Shown here piece by piece: positions 26,337 to 34,235 of a stretch of 64,000 nucleotides of DNA. Numbering within the stretch: position 1 is the first letter of the stretch; each line of letters starts with the position of its first letter. Under the pieces are notes generated by a model. It was not told where the DNA came from and made no database searches. It saw only the letters and a list, made by a program, of their open reading frames with translations. The stretch is from Actinoplanes flavus. GTDB lineage: Bacteria; Actinomycetota; Actinomycetes; Mycobacteriales; Micromonosporaceae. The DNA is taken from positions 62,001-126,000 of the forward strand of contig NZ_JAGFNS010000009.1 of assembly GCF_017592555.1 (NCBI RefSeq). The letters are read 5' to 3'. Both the position numbers and the translations under genes were made by a program.

Positions 26337-27512
26337 CTACCAGGAACGGGCCACCGGGTCGCCCGCGGCGAGACCGGACACGATCTCCGTGAACTGGTCG
26401 CCGCGCAGACCCAGCCTCACCTGCGTGGCGGCCCCGCCCTTGAGCACGGTGCCGTTCTCCCCCGACACATCGTGCACCGCGGTACTGGGCACCCGCAGCA
26501 CATCGTCCTTGCTGCCGGTGGTCACCCGTACGTTGGCGCTCTGCCCGATCAGCAGCTCGTCCGGGGCGTCGTCGAAGGAGAGCACGACGCCGAAGCGGGT
26601 GAGCGTGCCGTCGCTGGTGCCGACCGGGTCGACCTGCACCACCGTCGCGTCGAACGTCTCGCCGGCCCGGTCGGCGAGAGTGATCACCGCCTTCTGGCCC
26701 ACCGCCAGGCGGTCCGCGTCGGCCTCCGGGAAGTCGGCGCTGATCTGCATGTCGTAGACGTCGGCCAGGGTGATGAAAGTGGAACCGGACGTGGCGCCGC
26801 TGCCCACCTTGCCGCCCACCGAGATGATCTTCCCGGCGATCGGGGCGGTGATGGTGGCGCCGTCCCGCGCCTCCTCGGCCTTCTCCAGGGTCACCTCGGC
26901 GGCGTTCACCCGCTGCTGGGCGCTCAGGATCGCGTCGCCGCCCGAGTCACCGCCCCGGGAGGTGGAGGAGGAGCAGGTCTTCGTACCGGTGGGGCTCGGT
27001 TTCGAGGTCTTGGTCCTGGTCGGCGTGGGTGACGTGGTCGCGGTGGCCGACGGGGAAGCCGAGGCCGAAGGCGAGGCGGAGGCGGTGGTGTAGGCCGCGG
27101 CCACGTCGCAGCCGGTGGACGACGACGTGGACGACGCCTTGGTCAGCGCCTCCCGCGCGTCGTCGAGCGCCTCCTGCGCGTCGTCGACCGCCTCCACCGC
27201 GTCCGTGTCGTCGACCGTCGCCAGCACCTGACCGGCGGTCACCGTCGTGCCGGCCCGCACCTTGACCGTCTCCACCGTGCCCGACACCGCGAACGACAGG
27301 CTGCGCGTCTGCGCCGCCTGCAACGTGCCGGTGGTGGCGACCTCGGTGGTCACCGCACCCTTGTCCACCTCGACGGTCTCGGCCGCCTTCGACTCCTCCG
27401 GCGCGGCGCCGGCCGTCAGCGCCCGCACCACGCCGAAGGCGACGAGCGCGAGCACGACGACCGCCGCGCCGAGCCGGATCAAACGCCGGCGACCGGCCAG
27501 TGCAACACCCAT
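26337..27512 (-). CDS. HlyD/MacA-type efflux adaptor with Ser/Thr/Pro insertion
   Basis: A 391-residue adaptor with an N-terminal anchor (about 10-32), lipoyl half-motif (GTVETVKVRAGTTVTAGQVLATVD), helical region, and beta-barrel domain. Within the helical hairpin is a low-complexity insertion (about 131-190: SASPSASASPSATATTSPTPTRTKTSKPSPTG) flanked by two Cys that could form a disulphide. It has no ATPase of its own adjacent and precedes the response regulator, so it may be a second adaptor for the same exporter. It is divergent from the lipoprotein gene. Confidence 0.82.
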   Translation of the reverse strand: MGVALAGRRRLIRLGAAVVVLALVAFGVVRALTAGAAPEESKAAETVEVDKGAVTTEVATTGTLQAAQTRSLSFAVSGTVETVKVRAGTTVTAGQVLATVDDTDAVEAVDDAQEALDDAREALTKASSTSSSTGCDVAAAYTTASASPSASASPSATATTSPTPTRTKTSKPSPTGTKTCSSSTSRGGDSGGDAILSAQQRVNAAEVTLEKAEEARDGATITAPIAGKIISVGGKVGSGATSGSTFITLADVYDMQISADFPEADADRLAVGQKAVITLADRAGETFDATVVQVDPVGTSDGTLTRFGVVLSFDDAPDELLIGQSANVRVTTGSKDDVLRVPSTAVHDVSGENGTVLKGGAATQVRLGLRGDQFTEIVSGLAAGDPVARSW

Positions 27513-27593
27513 GGTCGCCGAGTGTGACCACCGGTCCTCGCCGCGGGCTCGGTCCTACCTGGGAATTCGCTCGGAGGCCGCGTCGTTCCGGGC

Positions 27594-27615
27594 GTTCTTA
27601 GGCAACTCCTAGGAT
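27594..27615. promoter_or_regulatory. Candidate response-regulator direct repeat
   Basis: GTTCTTAGGCA and ACTCCTAGGAT are adjacent 11-bp half-sites sharing T(T/C)C-TAGG in the same phase, the spacing typical of OmpR-family regulators. They lie between the divergent adaptor and lipoprotein genes. A related TTCTAGG occurs on the minus strand just upstream of the response-regulator gene. Confidence 0.45.
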
Positions 27616-27690
27616 CGTCCGACCTTCCGCACAGGTGCGGCCGCTTTTCTTCACACGTTCCCGCCCGTCGACATCTCATTAAGGAGTCCG

Positions 27691-28290
27691 GTGATCAGTT
27701 CGAAGCGCGCCGCGGCCATCTTCGCGGTCTCGGTGGCCATGCTGTTCACGGCGGCCTGCGGCGGCTCGGAAGAGGCGAGCACCGACAGCGGCACCACCGG
27801 GCAGAACGGTGGCGGCGACAACGCGTTCGCCGCGTACATCAGCTGCCTGAACGAGAACGGCGTCACCGTCACGATGCCGTCCGGCGGCCCCGGCGGCGGT
27901 GGCGCTCGCCCGTCCGGCGCACCCGACGGCGTCCGCCCCTCCGGCGCACCCGACGGCATCCGCCCGTCCGGTCAGCCGCGGCCCTCCGGCAGCGCCGGCC
28001 AGCGCGGCGGCGGATTCCCCGGCGGTGGCGGCTTCGGCTTCGGCAAGCCCGACGGCGTCGACGACGCGACCTGGCAGAAGGCCCAGGAGGCGTGCGCGTC
28101 GGTCCGCCCCAGCATGGGCGGCGGCCGCGGCAACCCCGGCGGTGGCACCCCGGGCGGCGGCAACGCGAACGCCGCCTACGAGAACTGTCTCAAGGAGAAC
28201 GGCGTCACCGACCCGGCCAAGGTCGACACCACCGACGCCACCGCGAAGAAGGCCGTCGAGACCTGCTCGGTGCTCAAGCCCACCTCCTGA
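27691..28290 (+). CDS. Gly/Pro-rich putative lipoprotein with two Cys-repeat modules
   Basis: A 199-residue exported protein with a lipobox (LFTAAC, Cys23) after a positively charged N-terminus. Two similar modules, AYISCLNENGVTV (about 48-60) and AYENCLKENGVTDPAKV (about 164-180), each followed further on by another Cys, flank a Gly/Pro/Ser-rich region with GVRPSGAPDGIRPSG repeats and GGGFPGGGG. I do not recognise a named family. The GTG start follows AAGGAG. It is divergent from the adaptor/two-component operon and shares a glycine motif with two of its products, so it is probably part of the same envelope system. A terminator hairpin follows. Confidence 0.75.
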   Translation: MISSKRAAAIFAVSVAMLFTAACGGSEEASTDSGTTGQNGGGDNAFAAYISCLNENGVTVTMPSGGPGGGGARPSGAPDGVRPSGAPDGIRPSGQPRPSGSAGQRGGGFPGGGGFGFGKPDGVDDATWQKAQEACASVRPSMGGGRGNPGGGTPGGGNANAAYENCLKENGVTDPAKVDTTDATAKKAVETCSVLKPTS

Positions 28291-28301
28291 ACCCCGGGAC
28301 C

Positions 28302-28351
28302 ACCGTGCCGGCGTCGCCGCCGTCCCCCCGTCGTTGCGGCGCCGGCACGGT
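28302..28351 (+). terminator. Hairpin after the lipoprotein gene
   Basis: ACCGTGCCGGCG (28302-28313) pairs perfectly with CGCCGGCACGGT (28340-28351); the loop has further pairing potential. It begins 11 bp after the stop codon. Confidence 0.65.
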
Positions 28352-28376
28352 CACCACCGGGTCGCTCCTTTTCAGA

Positions 28377-28495
28377 CCCGTTTCCCGTACGCGCAGAGCC
28401 GTCCCGCAGAATCCTCCCCGTCCCGGAAGCTCACGCGAGCCAGGCGACACTCCCGCCTTTGCCGCGCCCGCCGGGCTGAGCTCGGTGGTCCGGCC
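28377..28495. repeat. R1 dispersed repeat, single arm
   Basis: This 119-bp stretch aligns along its length with both arms of the inverted repeat at 2732-3061: TTTCCCGTACGCG at the left, then GCCGCGCCCGCCGGGCTGAG and CTCGGTGGTCC at the right. It lies between the 3' ends of convergent genes and stops 5 bp before the LacI stop codon. As at 2.7 kb, a GGGCTGT-type sequence follows it. Confidence 0.8.
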
Positions 28496-28500
28496 GGTCG

Positions 28501-29526
28501 TCAGGGCTGTCTCGATGCACCGGCAGCCGGCCGGGGTGCGCCCGTCGTGCCGCGGACCATCAGGCGGGGTGGGACGACCATCTCGCGGGGGCCGGCCGGC
28601 GTACCCTCGATCCGGGCGACCGCCCGCTCGATCGCGCCCGCCGCCATGGTGTCGATGTCCTGGCCGACGGTGGTCAGGTCGATGTGCGCGAGCCGGCTCA
28701 GGCCGGTGTCGTCGTAACCCACCACGCTGATGTCGCCGGGCACGCTGAGCCCGTGCCGGCGCAGGACGTCGAGCAGCCCGGTCGCGCTCAGGTCGTTGAA
28801 GACGGTCACCGCGGTCGGCGGGTCCACCAGCAGGCGCTCCGCGGCCCGGGCGCCGTCCTCCTCCCCCGCCCCGCCGGACACCACCCGGATGTGCTCGGCC
28901 AGCCCGTGCCGCCGCATCGCCTCCTGGTAGCCGGCCCGCCGCTCGGCCGACCCGTGCCACTGCCCGCCGTCGACGTGCGCGATCCGCCGGTGCCCGAGCC
29001 CGACCAGATGATCGACGGCCTGGTGGGAGCCGAGCGCGTCGTCGTTGTGCACCACGTCGACGTCGCGCCGCCGGGCCGCGCGCATCATCGCCACCACCGG
29101 GAGGCGGGCCGCGATCGACGCCAGCTCGGAGGCCCGCAACTGGCCGCCGAACAGCACCAGCGCCTCGCAGCGGTCCTGCAACAGGTCGCCGATGGCCGTA
29201 CGCTCGCCGCGCCGTGGTGTCACCGCGCTCAGGGTGAGTTGATAGCCGGCCTTGCCGGCCGCGTCGTAGAGCCCGGTGAGCAGGTCGTGATGGAACGGGT
29301 GCCGCACGTCGAAGACCACCCCGAGCAGCCGGCTGCGACCGCTGCGCAACAGCCGGGCCCGGCTGTCCGGCTGGTATCCGAGCCGGCGTGCCACCTCCAG
29401 CACCCGCTCCCGGGTGGCGGCCCCGGCTCCGGGCGCGCCGCGCATCACGATCGACACCAGTGCCACCGACACCCCGGCCTCGGCCGCGACGTCGGCGAGG
29501 GTAGTCCGCCGCTCCGCTGACTGCAT
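28501..29526 (-). CDS. LacI-family transcriptional repressor
   Basis: A 341-residue regulator with an N-terminal LacI helix-turn-helix (about 9-56; TLADVAAEAGVSVALVSIVMRG, hinge helix near YQPDSRARLLRSG) and a periplasmic-binding-protein-like effector domain (about 67-330). The hinge and core indicate binding of a palindrome with a central CG; two such sites lie between this gene and the divergent MFS gene. It probably represses both genes and responds to a small sugar-like effector. The last codons lie next to an R1 repeat copy. Confidence 0.92.
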   Translation of the reverse strand: MQSAERRTTLADVAAEAGVSVALVSIVMRGAPGAGAATRERVLEVARRLGYQPDSRARLLRSGRSRLLGVVFDVRHPFHHDLLTGLYDAAGKAGYQLTLSAVTPRRGERTAIGDLLQDRCEALVLFGGQLRASELASIAARLPVVAMMRAARRRDVDVVHNDDALGSHQAVDHLVGLGHRRIAHVDGGQWHGSAERRAGYQEAMRRHGLAEHIRVVSGGAGEEDGARAAERLLVDPPTAVTVFNDLSATGLLDVLRRHGLSVPGDISVVGYDDTGLSRLAHIDLTTVGQDIDTMAAGAIERAVARIEGTPAGPREMVVPPRLMVRGTTGAPRPAAGASRQP

Positions 29527-29549
29527 GGCGGCATCCTACGTTGTGATCA

Positions 29550-29588
29550 CTAGAACGTTCTATTCGCCGATGAACTAGAACGTTCTAG
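29550..29588. promoter_or_regulatory. Two LacI-type operators in the divergent promoter
   Basis: CTAGAACGTTCTAT (29550-29563) and CTAGAACGTTCTAG (29575-29588) share the 12-bp palindrome TAGAACGTTCTA with the central CpG typical of LacI-family operators. Their centres are 25 bp apart. The first is 24 bp from the lacI start and the second 11 bp from the MFS start, so occupancy would block both promoters. Confidence 0.85.
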
Positions 29589-29599
29589 AGTCTCCGGAC

Positions 29600-30826
29600 G
29601 TGGAGACACTGACCGCCGGCCGCCGCTGGGCGGCCCTGCTCGCCCTGTCCCTGGGCGGCTTCGGGCTCGGCCTGACCGAATTCGTGGCCATGGGACTGCT
29701 ACCCGACATGGCTCGCGACCTGCTGCCCGAGTCGTACGCCGCCTCGGTCCCGGACGCACTGGCCCACACCGGCTGGATGATCACGATCTACGCGCTCGGC
29801 GTCGTCGTGGGCGCACCGACGATCGCCGTGATCACCGCCCGGCAGCCCCGCCGGCGGCTGGTGCTCGGCCTGCTCGCCGTCTTCGTCGTCTTCACCACGG
29901 CGTCCGCGCTCGCACCCACCTTCGAACTGGTCCTGGCCGCCCGTTTCGGCGCGGCCCTGGCACACGGCGCCTACTTCGGCGCGGCCGGGCTCCTGGCCGC
30001 CGCCATCCTGGGACCCGGCAACCAGGGACGCGGCGTCTCCATCGTGATCGGCGGGCTGACCGCGGCCAACCTCGCCGGCGTCCCGCTGATCACCGTGCTC
30101 GGGCAGAACCACGGTTGGCGGGCCGCGTACCTCGCCGTCGCCGCCGTCTTCGCCCTCAGCCTGCTCGCCGTCCTGGCCACCGTGCCCACCGTGGCGGCCG
30201 CCCCCGGCGGCTCGCCCCGCGCCGAGCTGCGCGCCTTCCGCAACCCGCAGGTGTGGCTGGTGGCCGCGGCCGTCGCCGTCGGCACCAGCGGCTTCTTCGC
30301 GGTGAACAGCTACGTCGCGCCGATCACCACACACGTGGCCGGCCTGTCCGAGGCGGCCGTCCCGTGGGTGCTCGCCGCCATGGGCCTGGGCATGACGGTC
30401 GGCATCGCCCTCGGCGGGGTGGCCGCCGACCGCGACCTGCGGCGCGCCGTCCTGATCGGGTTCGCCGGCCTGATCGGCTCGGTCACCATGTTCGGCCTGA
30501 CCGCGGTCCACCCGGCCGGCCTGTTCCCGGCCGCCTTCCTGGTCGGCGCGGCCAGCCTCTTCATCGTCCCGGCGCTGCAGTCCCGCCTCATCGCGGTGGC
30601 CCCGGGCGCCCAGCTGATGGGCGCCGCGGTCAACCAGTCCGCCCTGAACATCGCCAACGCCACCGGGGCCGCCCTCGGCGGCGCCGTGATCGTCGCGGGC
30701 TGGGGCTACCTGGCATCCGCGTGGCTGGGCGTGGCCCTCTCCTTGACCGGCCTGCTCCTGACCCTGCTCAGCTTCCGCCTCGACACCCGCACCCCAACCC
30801 CGGCCCCCACCCCGGTCCCCGCCTGA
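29600..30826 (+). CDS. MFS transporter, DHA1/AraJ-like efflux permease
   Basis: A 408-residue major-facilitator protein with 12 hydrophobic segments. The N-terminus RRWAALLALSLGGFGLGLTEFVAMGLLPDMA is characteristic of the AraJ/YdhP-type drug:H+ antiporter group that exports sugars or drugs. A GTG at 29600 gives the family start; an operator lies directly before it and no ribosome site is visible, suggesting a leaderless message. Regulation by the divergent LacI protein is strongly suggested by the shared operators. The C-terminus ends in a Thr/Pro run that grades into a C/A-rich repeat. Confidence 0.9.
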   Translation: METLTAGRRWAALLALSLGGFGLGLTEFVAMGLLPDMARDLLPESYAASVPDALAHTGWMITIYALGVVVGAPTIAVITARQPRRRLVLGLLAVFVVFTTASALAPTFELVLAARFGAALAHGAYFGAAGLLAAAILGPGNQGRGVSIVIGGLTAANLAGVPLITVLGQNHGWRAAYLAVAAVFALSLLAVLATVPTVAAAPGGSPRAELRAFRNPQVWLVAAAVAVGTSGFFAVNSYVAPITTHVAGLSEAAVPWVLAAMGLGMTVGIALGGVAADRDLRRAVLIGFAGLIGSVTMFGLTAVHPAGLFPAAFLVGAASLFIVPALQSRLIAVAPGAQLMGAAVNQSALNIANATGAALGGAVIVAGWGYLASAWLGVALSLTGLLLTLLSFRLDTRTPTPAPTPVPA

Positions 30827-31075
30827 CCCCTCCCAAACGCACCCCGCACCCCCACCAAACGCATCCCCGCACCCCAGCCGAACGCACCCCCGCATCACCG
30901 CCACTGCATCCGGCACCACCGCACCACCGCCAACCGCACCCGGCACCACCGCCAAACGCACCCGGCACCACCGCCAAACGCACCTCCGCACCACCCCCCA
31001 GACACTCCGCACCACCACAAAACGCCCCCGCACCACCCCCAAACGCACCATCGCCAAGCCGGCCTCGCCGCCGAC
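30827..31075. repeat. C/A-rich minisatellite after the MFS gene
   Basis: An almost G-free strand of CGCACC-, CACCGCC- and AAACGCACC-type units, including near-perfect 22-bp tandem copies (CGCACCCGGCACCACCGCCAAA) around 30930-30990. It is non-coding on the plus strand; minus-strand frames are simple-sequence artefacts. It leads directly into the hairpin cluster. Confidence 0.75.
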
Positions 31076-31136
31076 AACCGCCCTCCACCGCCCTCATACT
31101 CATGGCGCTCAACGCTCCTCCACCACCAAACCAGCC

Positions 31137-31966
31137 GATCTTGGACGATCACCCACCGATTCCGGTGGCAAAACGTCCAAGATCGCCGATGGAAGCAACG
31201 CGATGAGCGCTAGCCACCCAAACCGCCGAGATCTTGGACGATCACCCACCAATTCCGGTGGAAATTCGTCCAAGATCGCGGATGGCAGCAACGCGATGGG
31301 AACCGCCATCCAAACGGGCGCGATCTTGGACGATCGCCCACCGAATACGGTGGGAAAGCGTCCAAGATCGGCGGCGGAACCCGTGGCACGAGGGCGGAGG
31401 CAGCGCGGACCTGGGAGCCGCCGAAGCGGTTGAAGGTCAGAGGTCGGCCTCGACGAGGATGCGGAGGATCTCAGAATGCGGAAGGTTGGGATTGGCGGCC
31501 GCCCGCCCGTGGATTTCCGGGTCCGCCAGCAACTCGACGGCCCGCGCCGCGGACATTGGACGATCACCCACCGATTCCGGTGGCAAAACGTCCAAGATCG
31601 CCGATGGAAGCAACGCCATGAGGGCCAGCCACCCAAACCGCCGAGATCTTGGACGATCACCCACCGAATTCGGTGGTAATACGTCCAAGAATGCGGACGG
31701 CAGCAACGCGATGGGAACCGCCATCCAAACGGGCGCGATCTTGGACGATCGCCCACCGAATACGGTGGGAAAGCGTCCAAGATCGGTGGCGGGGCCCGTG
31801 GCACGAGGGCGGAGGCAGCGCGGACGTGGGAGCCGCCGAAGCGGCTGGAGTCAGAGGTCGGCCTCGGCGAGGATGCGGAGGATCTCAGAATGCGGGAGGT
31901 TAGGGTTGGCGGCCGCCCGCCCGTGGATCTCCGGGTCCGCCAGCAGCTCCACGACCCGCGCCGCTG
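31137..31966. repeat. Hairpin cluster 1 (family R2): six 48-bp hairpins in a 415-bp tandem duplication
   Basis: Hairpins are at 31137-31184, 31230-31277, 31322-31369, 31552-31599, 31645-31692 and 31737-31784, each exactly 48 bp with arms GATCTTGGACG and CGTCCAAGATC. The third and sixth fold as 11-bp stem, 4x4 internal loop, 7-bp stem (CCCACCG/CGGTGGG) and AATA loop. Positions 1-3 recur as 4-6 at exactly 415 bp, so a block of three hairpins plus the 3' end of the LRV gene has been duplicated. The fourth hairpin has a damaged left arm (GACATTGGACG) at the duplication junction. Confidence 0.9.
31437..31551 (-). pseudogene. Duplicated 3' fragment of the LRV gene
   Basis: The minus strand reads AVELLADPEIHGRAAANPNL...ILRILVEADL-stop, nearly identical to the tail at 31851-31966 of the adjacent LRV gene. 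It has no start or upstream coding part and ends at the duplication junction, so it is a dead copy carried by the 415-bp duplication. Confidence 0.85.
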
Positions 31967-32000
31967 ACAGTCGCGGGTCGTCGGCCAGGAAGGCCCGGAC
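31851..32000 (-). other. In-frame continuation of the LRV gene beyond a TAG codon
   Basis: After the TAG at 32001-32003 the same frame continues for 49 sense codons (VRAFLADDPRLSAARVVELL...ILAEADL) to a TGA at 31851-31853, completing the broken LRV repeat. The fragment duplicated upstream matches its end. This was almost certainly the original C-terminus, now separated by a nonsense codon (one base from CAG or GAG). Confidence 0.85.
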
Positions 32001-33296
32001 CTACGGATCGGGGTCTCGGCTGAGCCGGTCGATCAGAGCGGCGGGCGCCTCGGGGTCGCGGCGGGCCCGGGCCCGGGCCCGGCCGGAAGAGGCATCCGCA
32101 GGGACAGGCCGACCGGAAGAGGCGTCCGTTGGGGCGGGCCGACCGGAAGAGACGTCCATAGGGACGGGCCCACCGGAAGAGACGTTTGCAGGGACAGGCC
32201 GGCCGGAAGAGGCATCCGTAGGGACGGGTCGGCCGGAAGAGGGGGCTGCGAGCGCGGCCAGGCCGGTGCGCGGGAACGCCGGGTGGGCGAGCAGCTCCTC
32301 CTCGCCGGTTTCCAGGTAGGTGCGCAGCACCAGCGCACCGGGCACGGCCGCCTGATGTGAGCAGAGCGCCAGCCGCACGAGCGGGTCGCCGTCCTCGGCC
32401 AGCAGCGTGATCAGATCGCCGGGCAGGTCCGGATGGCCGGCGGCGGCGCGCCGGAGCAGGGGATGCCGGGAGTGGGCGCAGCGCCGCAGCTCCGAGGGCC
32501 CGGCCGCGACCACCCACTCCGGTACGGGAGCGTCCGCCGGATTTGGGTGGTCGATGGCCGCCCGCTCGTCCTCGGTGAGTTCCGGCCGCACCGACACGGC
32601 GAGCCGGACCCGCGGTGACGGGTCGGCCGCCAGCCGCCGCACCCATGAGGGCGGCAGTTCGGGGTCGGCGGCGGCCTGTGCCCGGTTCCACGCCGAGTCA
32701 TCGCGGGCGTAGGCGACGGCCTGGTCGCGGCCCATCGTCGGTTCCTGGAACGGTTTGTGGTCGAGCAGTTCCCGGGCGGCTTCGGCGATCCGGGGGTGCG
32801 GGTCCCGGGTGAGCCGGTTCAGCACGTCGGGGGGTGTGCCGGGCAGGAACGTCAGCATGTCCCGTACCCGTTGCTCGGGGTGTTCGGCGAGCCGGCGGTG
32901 GACCCGGTGCGGAAGCGGGCCGGCCCAGCGGGTGCGCGGGCCTTCCAGGAGGGCGTGCAGCACGTCGATGTCGAGGTCGCCGGCGAGCCGGGCGCGCTGT
33001 TCGCCGGTCGCGCCGGGGCTCTGGGCGAGGGCTTCGCGGACGGCCGGGTCGGGGTGGGTGGCGAGCGCGTCGAAGGCCTCGTCGGCCCATTCCCGGCGGG
33101 CGGTGACGTGCCGTGGGCCGACCCGCGGGTCGCCGGCCAGCCGGAGCAGCGTCTCGGTGGGGAGGGCGGGGTTGCACGCCAGAGCACGGAGCCGGTCGCG
33201 GACGGGATCGGCGGTCAGGGCGTCCTCCACGGCGGCGGTCGGTGCGGGCGAGCCGCGTGAGCATAATCCGGCGGCCGGGTGGGTGCGTGCGCACAT
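32001..33296 (-). CDS. LRV/HEAT-type repeat protein, probably truncated by TAG
   Basis: A 431-residue protein made of short helical repeats of the leucine-rich-repeat-variant type (LRRLAADPSPRVRLAVSVRPELT, LLAEDGDPLVRLALCSHQAAV), with no signal peptide or enzyme motif. The 431-residue form stops in the middle of a repeat (DRLSRDPDP-stop) while the frame continues another 49 codons; the full form would be 481 residues. Near the C-terminus an SSGRPVPTDA-type decapeptide is repeated five times. The start at 33296 has no ribosome site and may be further downstream. Whether the protein is made, truncated, or made by readthrough cannot be told from sequence. Confidence 0.7.
   Translation of the reverse strand: MCARTHPAAGLCSRGSPAPTAAVEDALTADPVRDRLRALACNPALPTETLLRLAGDPRVGPRHVTARREWADEAFDALATHPDPAVREALAQSPGATGEQRARLAGDLDIDVLHALLEGPRTRWAGPLPHRVHRRLAEHPEQRVRDMLTFLPGTPPDVLNRLTRDPHPRIAEAARELLDHKPFQEPTMGRDQAVAYARDDSAWNRAQAAADPELPPSWVRRLAADPSPRVRLAVSVRPELTEDERAAIDHPNPADAPVPEWVVAAGPSELRRCAHSRHPLLRRAAAGHPDLPGDLITLLAEDGDPLVRLALCSHQAAVPGALVLRTYLETGEEELLAHPAFPRTGLAALAAPSSGRPVPTDASSGRPVPANVSSGGPVPMDVSSGRPAPTDASSGRPVPADASSGRARARARRDPEAPAALIDRLSRDPDP
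32085..32240 (-). repeat. In-frame 30-bp tandem repeats in the LRV gene
   Basis: Five exact-length 30-bp units start at 32085, 32115, 32145, 32175 and 32205, with a partial sixth at 32235. They encode SSGRPVPTDA, SSGRPVPANV, SSGGPVPMDV, SSGRPAPTDA and similar decapeptides inserted between LRV repeats. Confidence 0.9.
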
Positions 33297-33350
33297 GGGG
33301 AAACCCGACAGGAGCGGAGCCGGCGGCTCCGCTCCCGCAGGGTGGGAGGA

Positions 33351-34235
33351 TCAGCCGATCGGGCAGGAGCTGCGGTAGTCGGAGATGGACGTGCTGCTCG
33401 GGCCGGGGCAGATGAACTGGTTGTAGCGGGTGTCGTCGTCGACGAACCGTTTGAGCCAGGAGACCATCTGCACCGCGGTCGGCGTGTTGGTGGTCTGCGG
33501 GAAGAAGTGGCTGGCGTTGTTGAGCTCGAGGTACGCCTTCTCCGCCGATGCCGGGATGCTGTTGTAGAACGGGATCGAGTGGCTCGACACGGCCGCGATG
33601 CTGTCGCTCTCCCCGCCGATGATGAGCGTCGGCACCCGCAGTTCGCTCCACGTCTTGTCGGTGTTCCAGGGCGCCAGCGGCACGGCGGCCTGGAGGGACG
33701 GCCGGTCGCTGGCCGCTTCGAGGCTGCCGCCGCCGCCCATCGAGTGCCCGGCGACGGCGAGCCGGCTGGAGTCGACGCGGGTGCGTACCGAGCTGCGCTG
33801 GGTCAGGTAGTCGAGCGCGGCCAGCAGCTGGTCGCCGCGGGAGCCGGGCTGGTCGGCGGTGGTGTTCGTCTCGATGCCGATGACCACGAAGCCGTGCGAG
33901 GCCAGGCGCGGGCCGAGCCAGGAGATGCTGGACCAGTACGCGGTGAAGCCGGGCGAGATGGCGATCGCCCCGAAGGTGCCGTCGGCGGTCGTGGTCGGGT
34001 AGTAGATCTCGCCGCCGCCGAAGCCGGTCGCGGAGAGGCGGGAGACGGAGGTCTGGCTGACGGCGTAGGGCCCGCGGGAGGCCTGGAGCGCGGCCAGTGT
34101 GGGGTCGGGGCCCCGCTCGTACGGGTTGTCGGCGGCCTGTGCGGCGGCGGCGCCCGGGCCGGCGACGAGGGCTACCGCGGCGGCCGCGGTGAGCAGTGCG
34201 CGGCGGGCCCGGCCGGGAACGGTTCTCTGGTGCAC
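33351..34235 (-). CDS. Secreted cutinase / polyester-hydrolase-type esterase (Thermobifida cutinase family)
   Basis: A 294-residue secreted esterase: signal peptide 1-35, then a mature domain beginning [11 protein letters not shown] that aligns throughout with Thermobifida cutinases ([48 protein letters not shown]). The triad is Ser165, Asp211 and His243; Phe97 and Met166 would form the oxyanion hole; Cys276 and Cys291 form the conserved C-terminal disulphide. His219 and Phe223 are the residues found in actinobacterial cutinases rather than the Ser/Ile pair of Ideonella PETase. Family members hydrolyse cutin and synthetic polyesters. The GTG start follows AGGAG. It is divergent from a LuxR ATPase regulator. 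Confidence 0.93.
   Translation of the reverse strand: MHQRTVPGRARRALLTAAAAVALVAGPGAAAAQAADNPYERGPDPTLAALQASRGPYAVSQTSVSRLSATGFGGGEIYYPTTTADGTFGAIAISPGFTAYWSSISWLGPRLASHGFVVIGIETNTTADQPGSRGDQLLAALDYLTQRSSVRTRVDSSRLAVAGHSMGGGGSLEAASDRPSLQAAVPLAPWNTDKTWSELRVPTLIIGGESDSIAAVSSHSIPFYNSIPASAEKAYLELNNASHFFPQTTNTPTAVQMVSWLKRFVDDDTRYNQFICPGPSSTSISDYRSSCPIG

Noticed and set aside
31109..31804. 231-codon minus-strand frame over hairpin cluster 1
   Set aside because: It only translates the hairpin repeats (ILDVLPPESVGDRPRS units); periodic and without a ribosome site.
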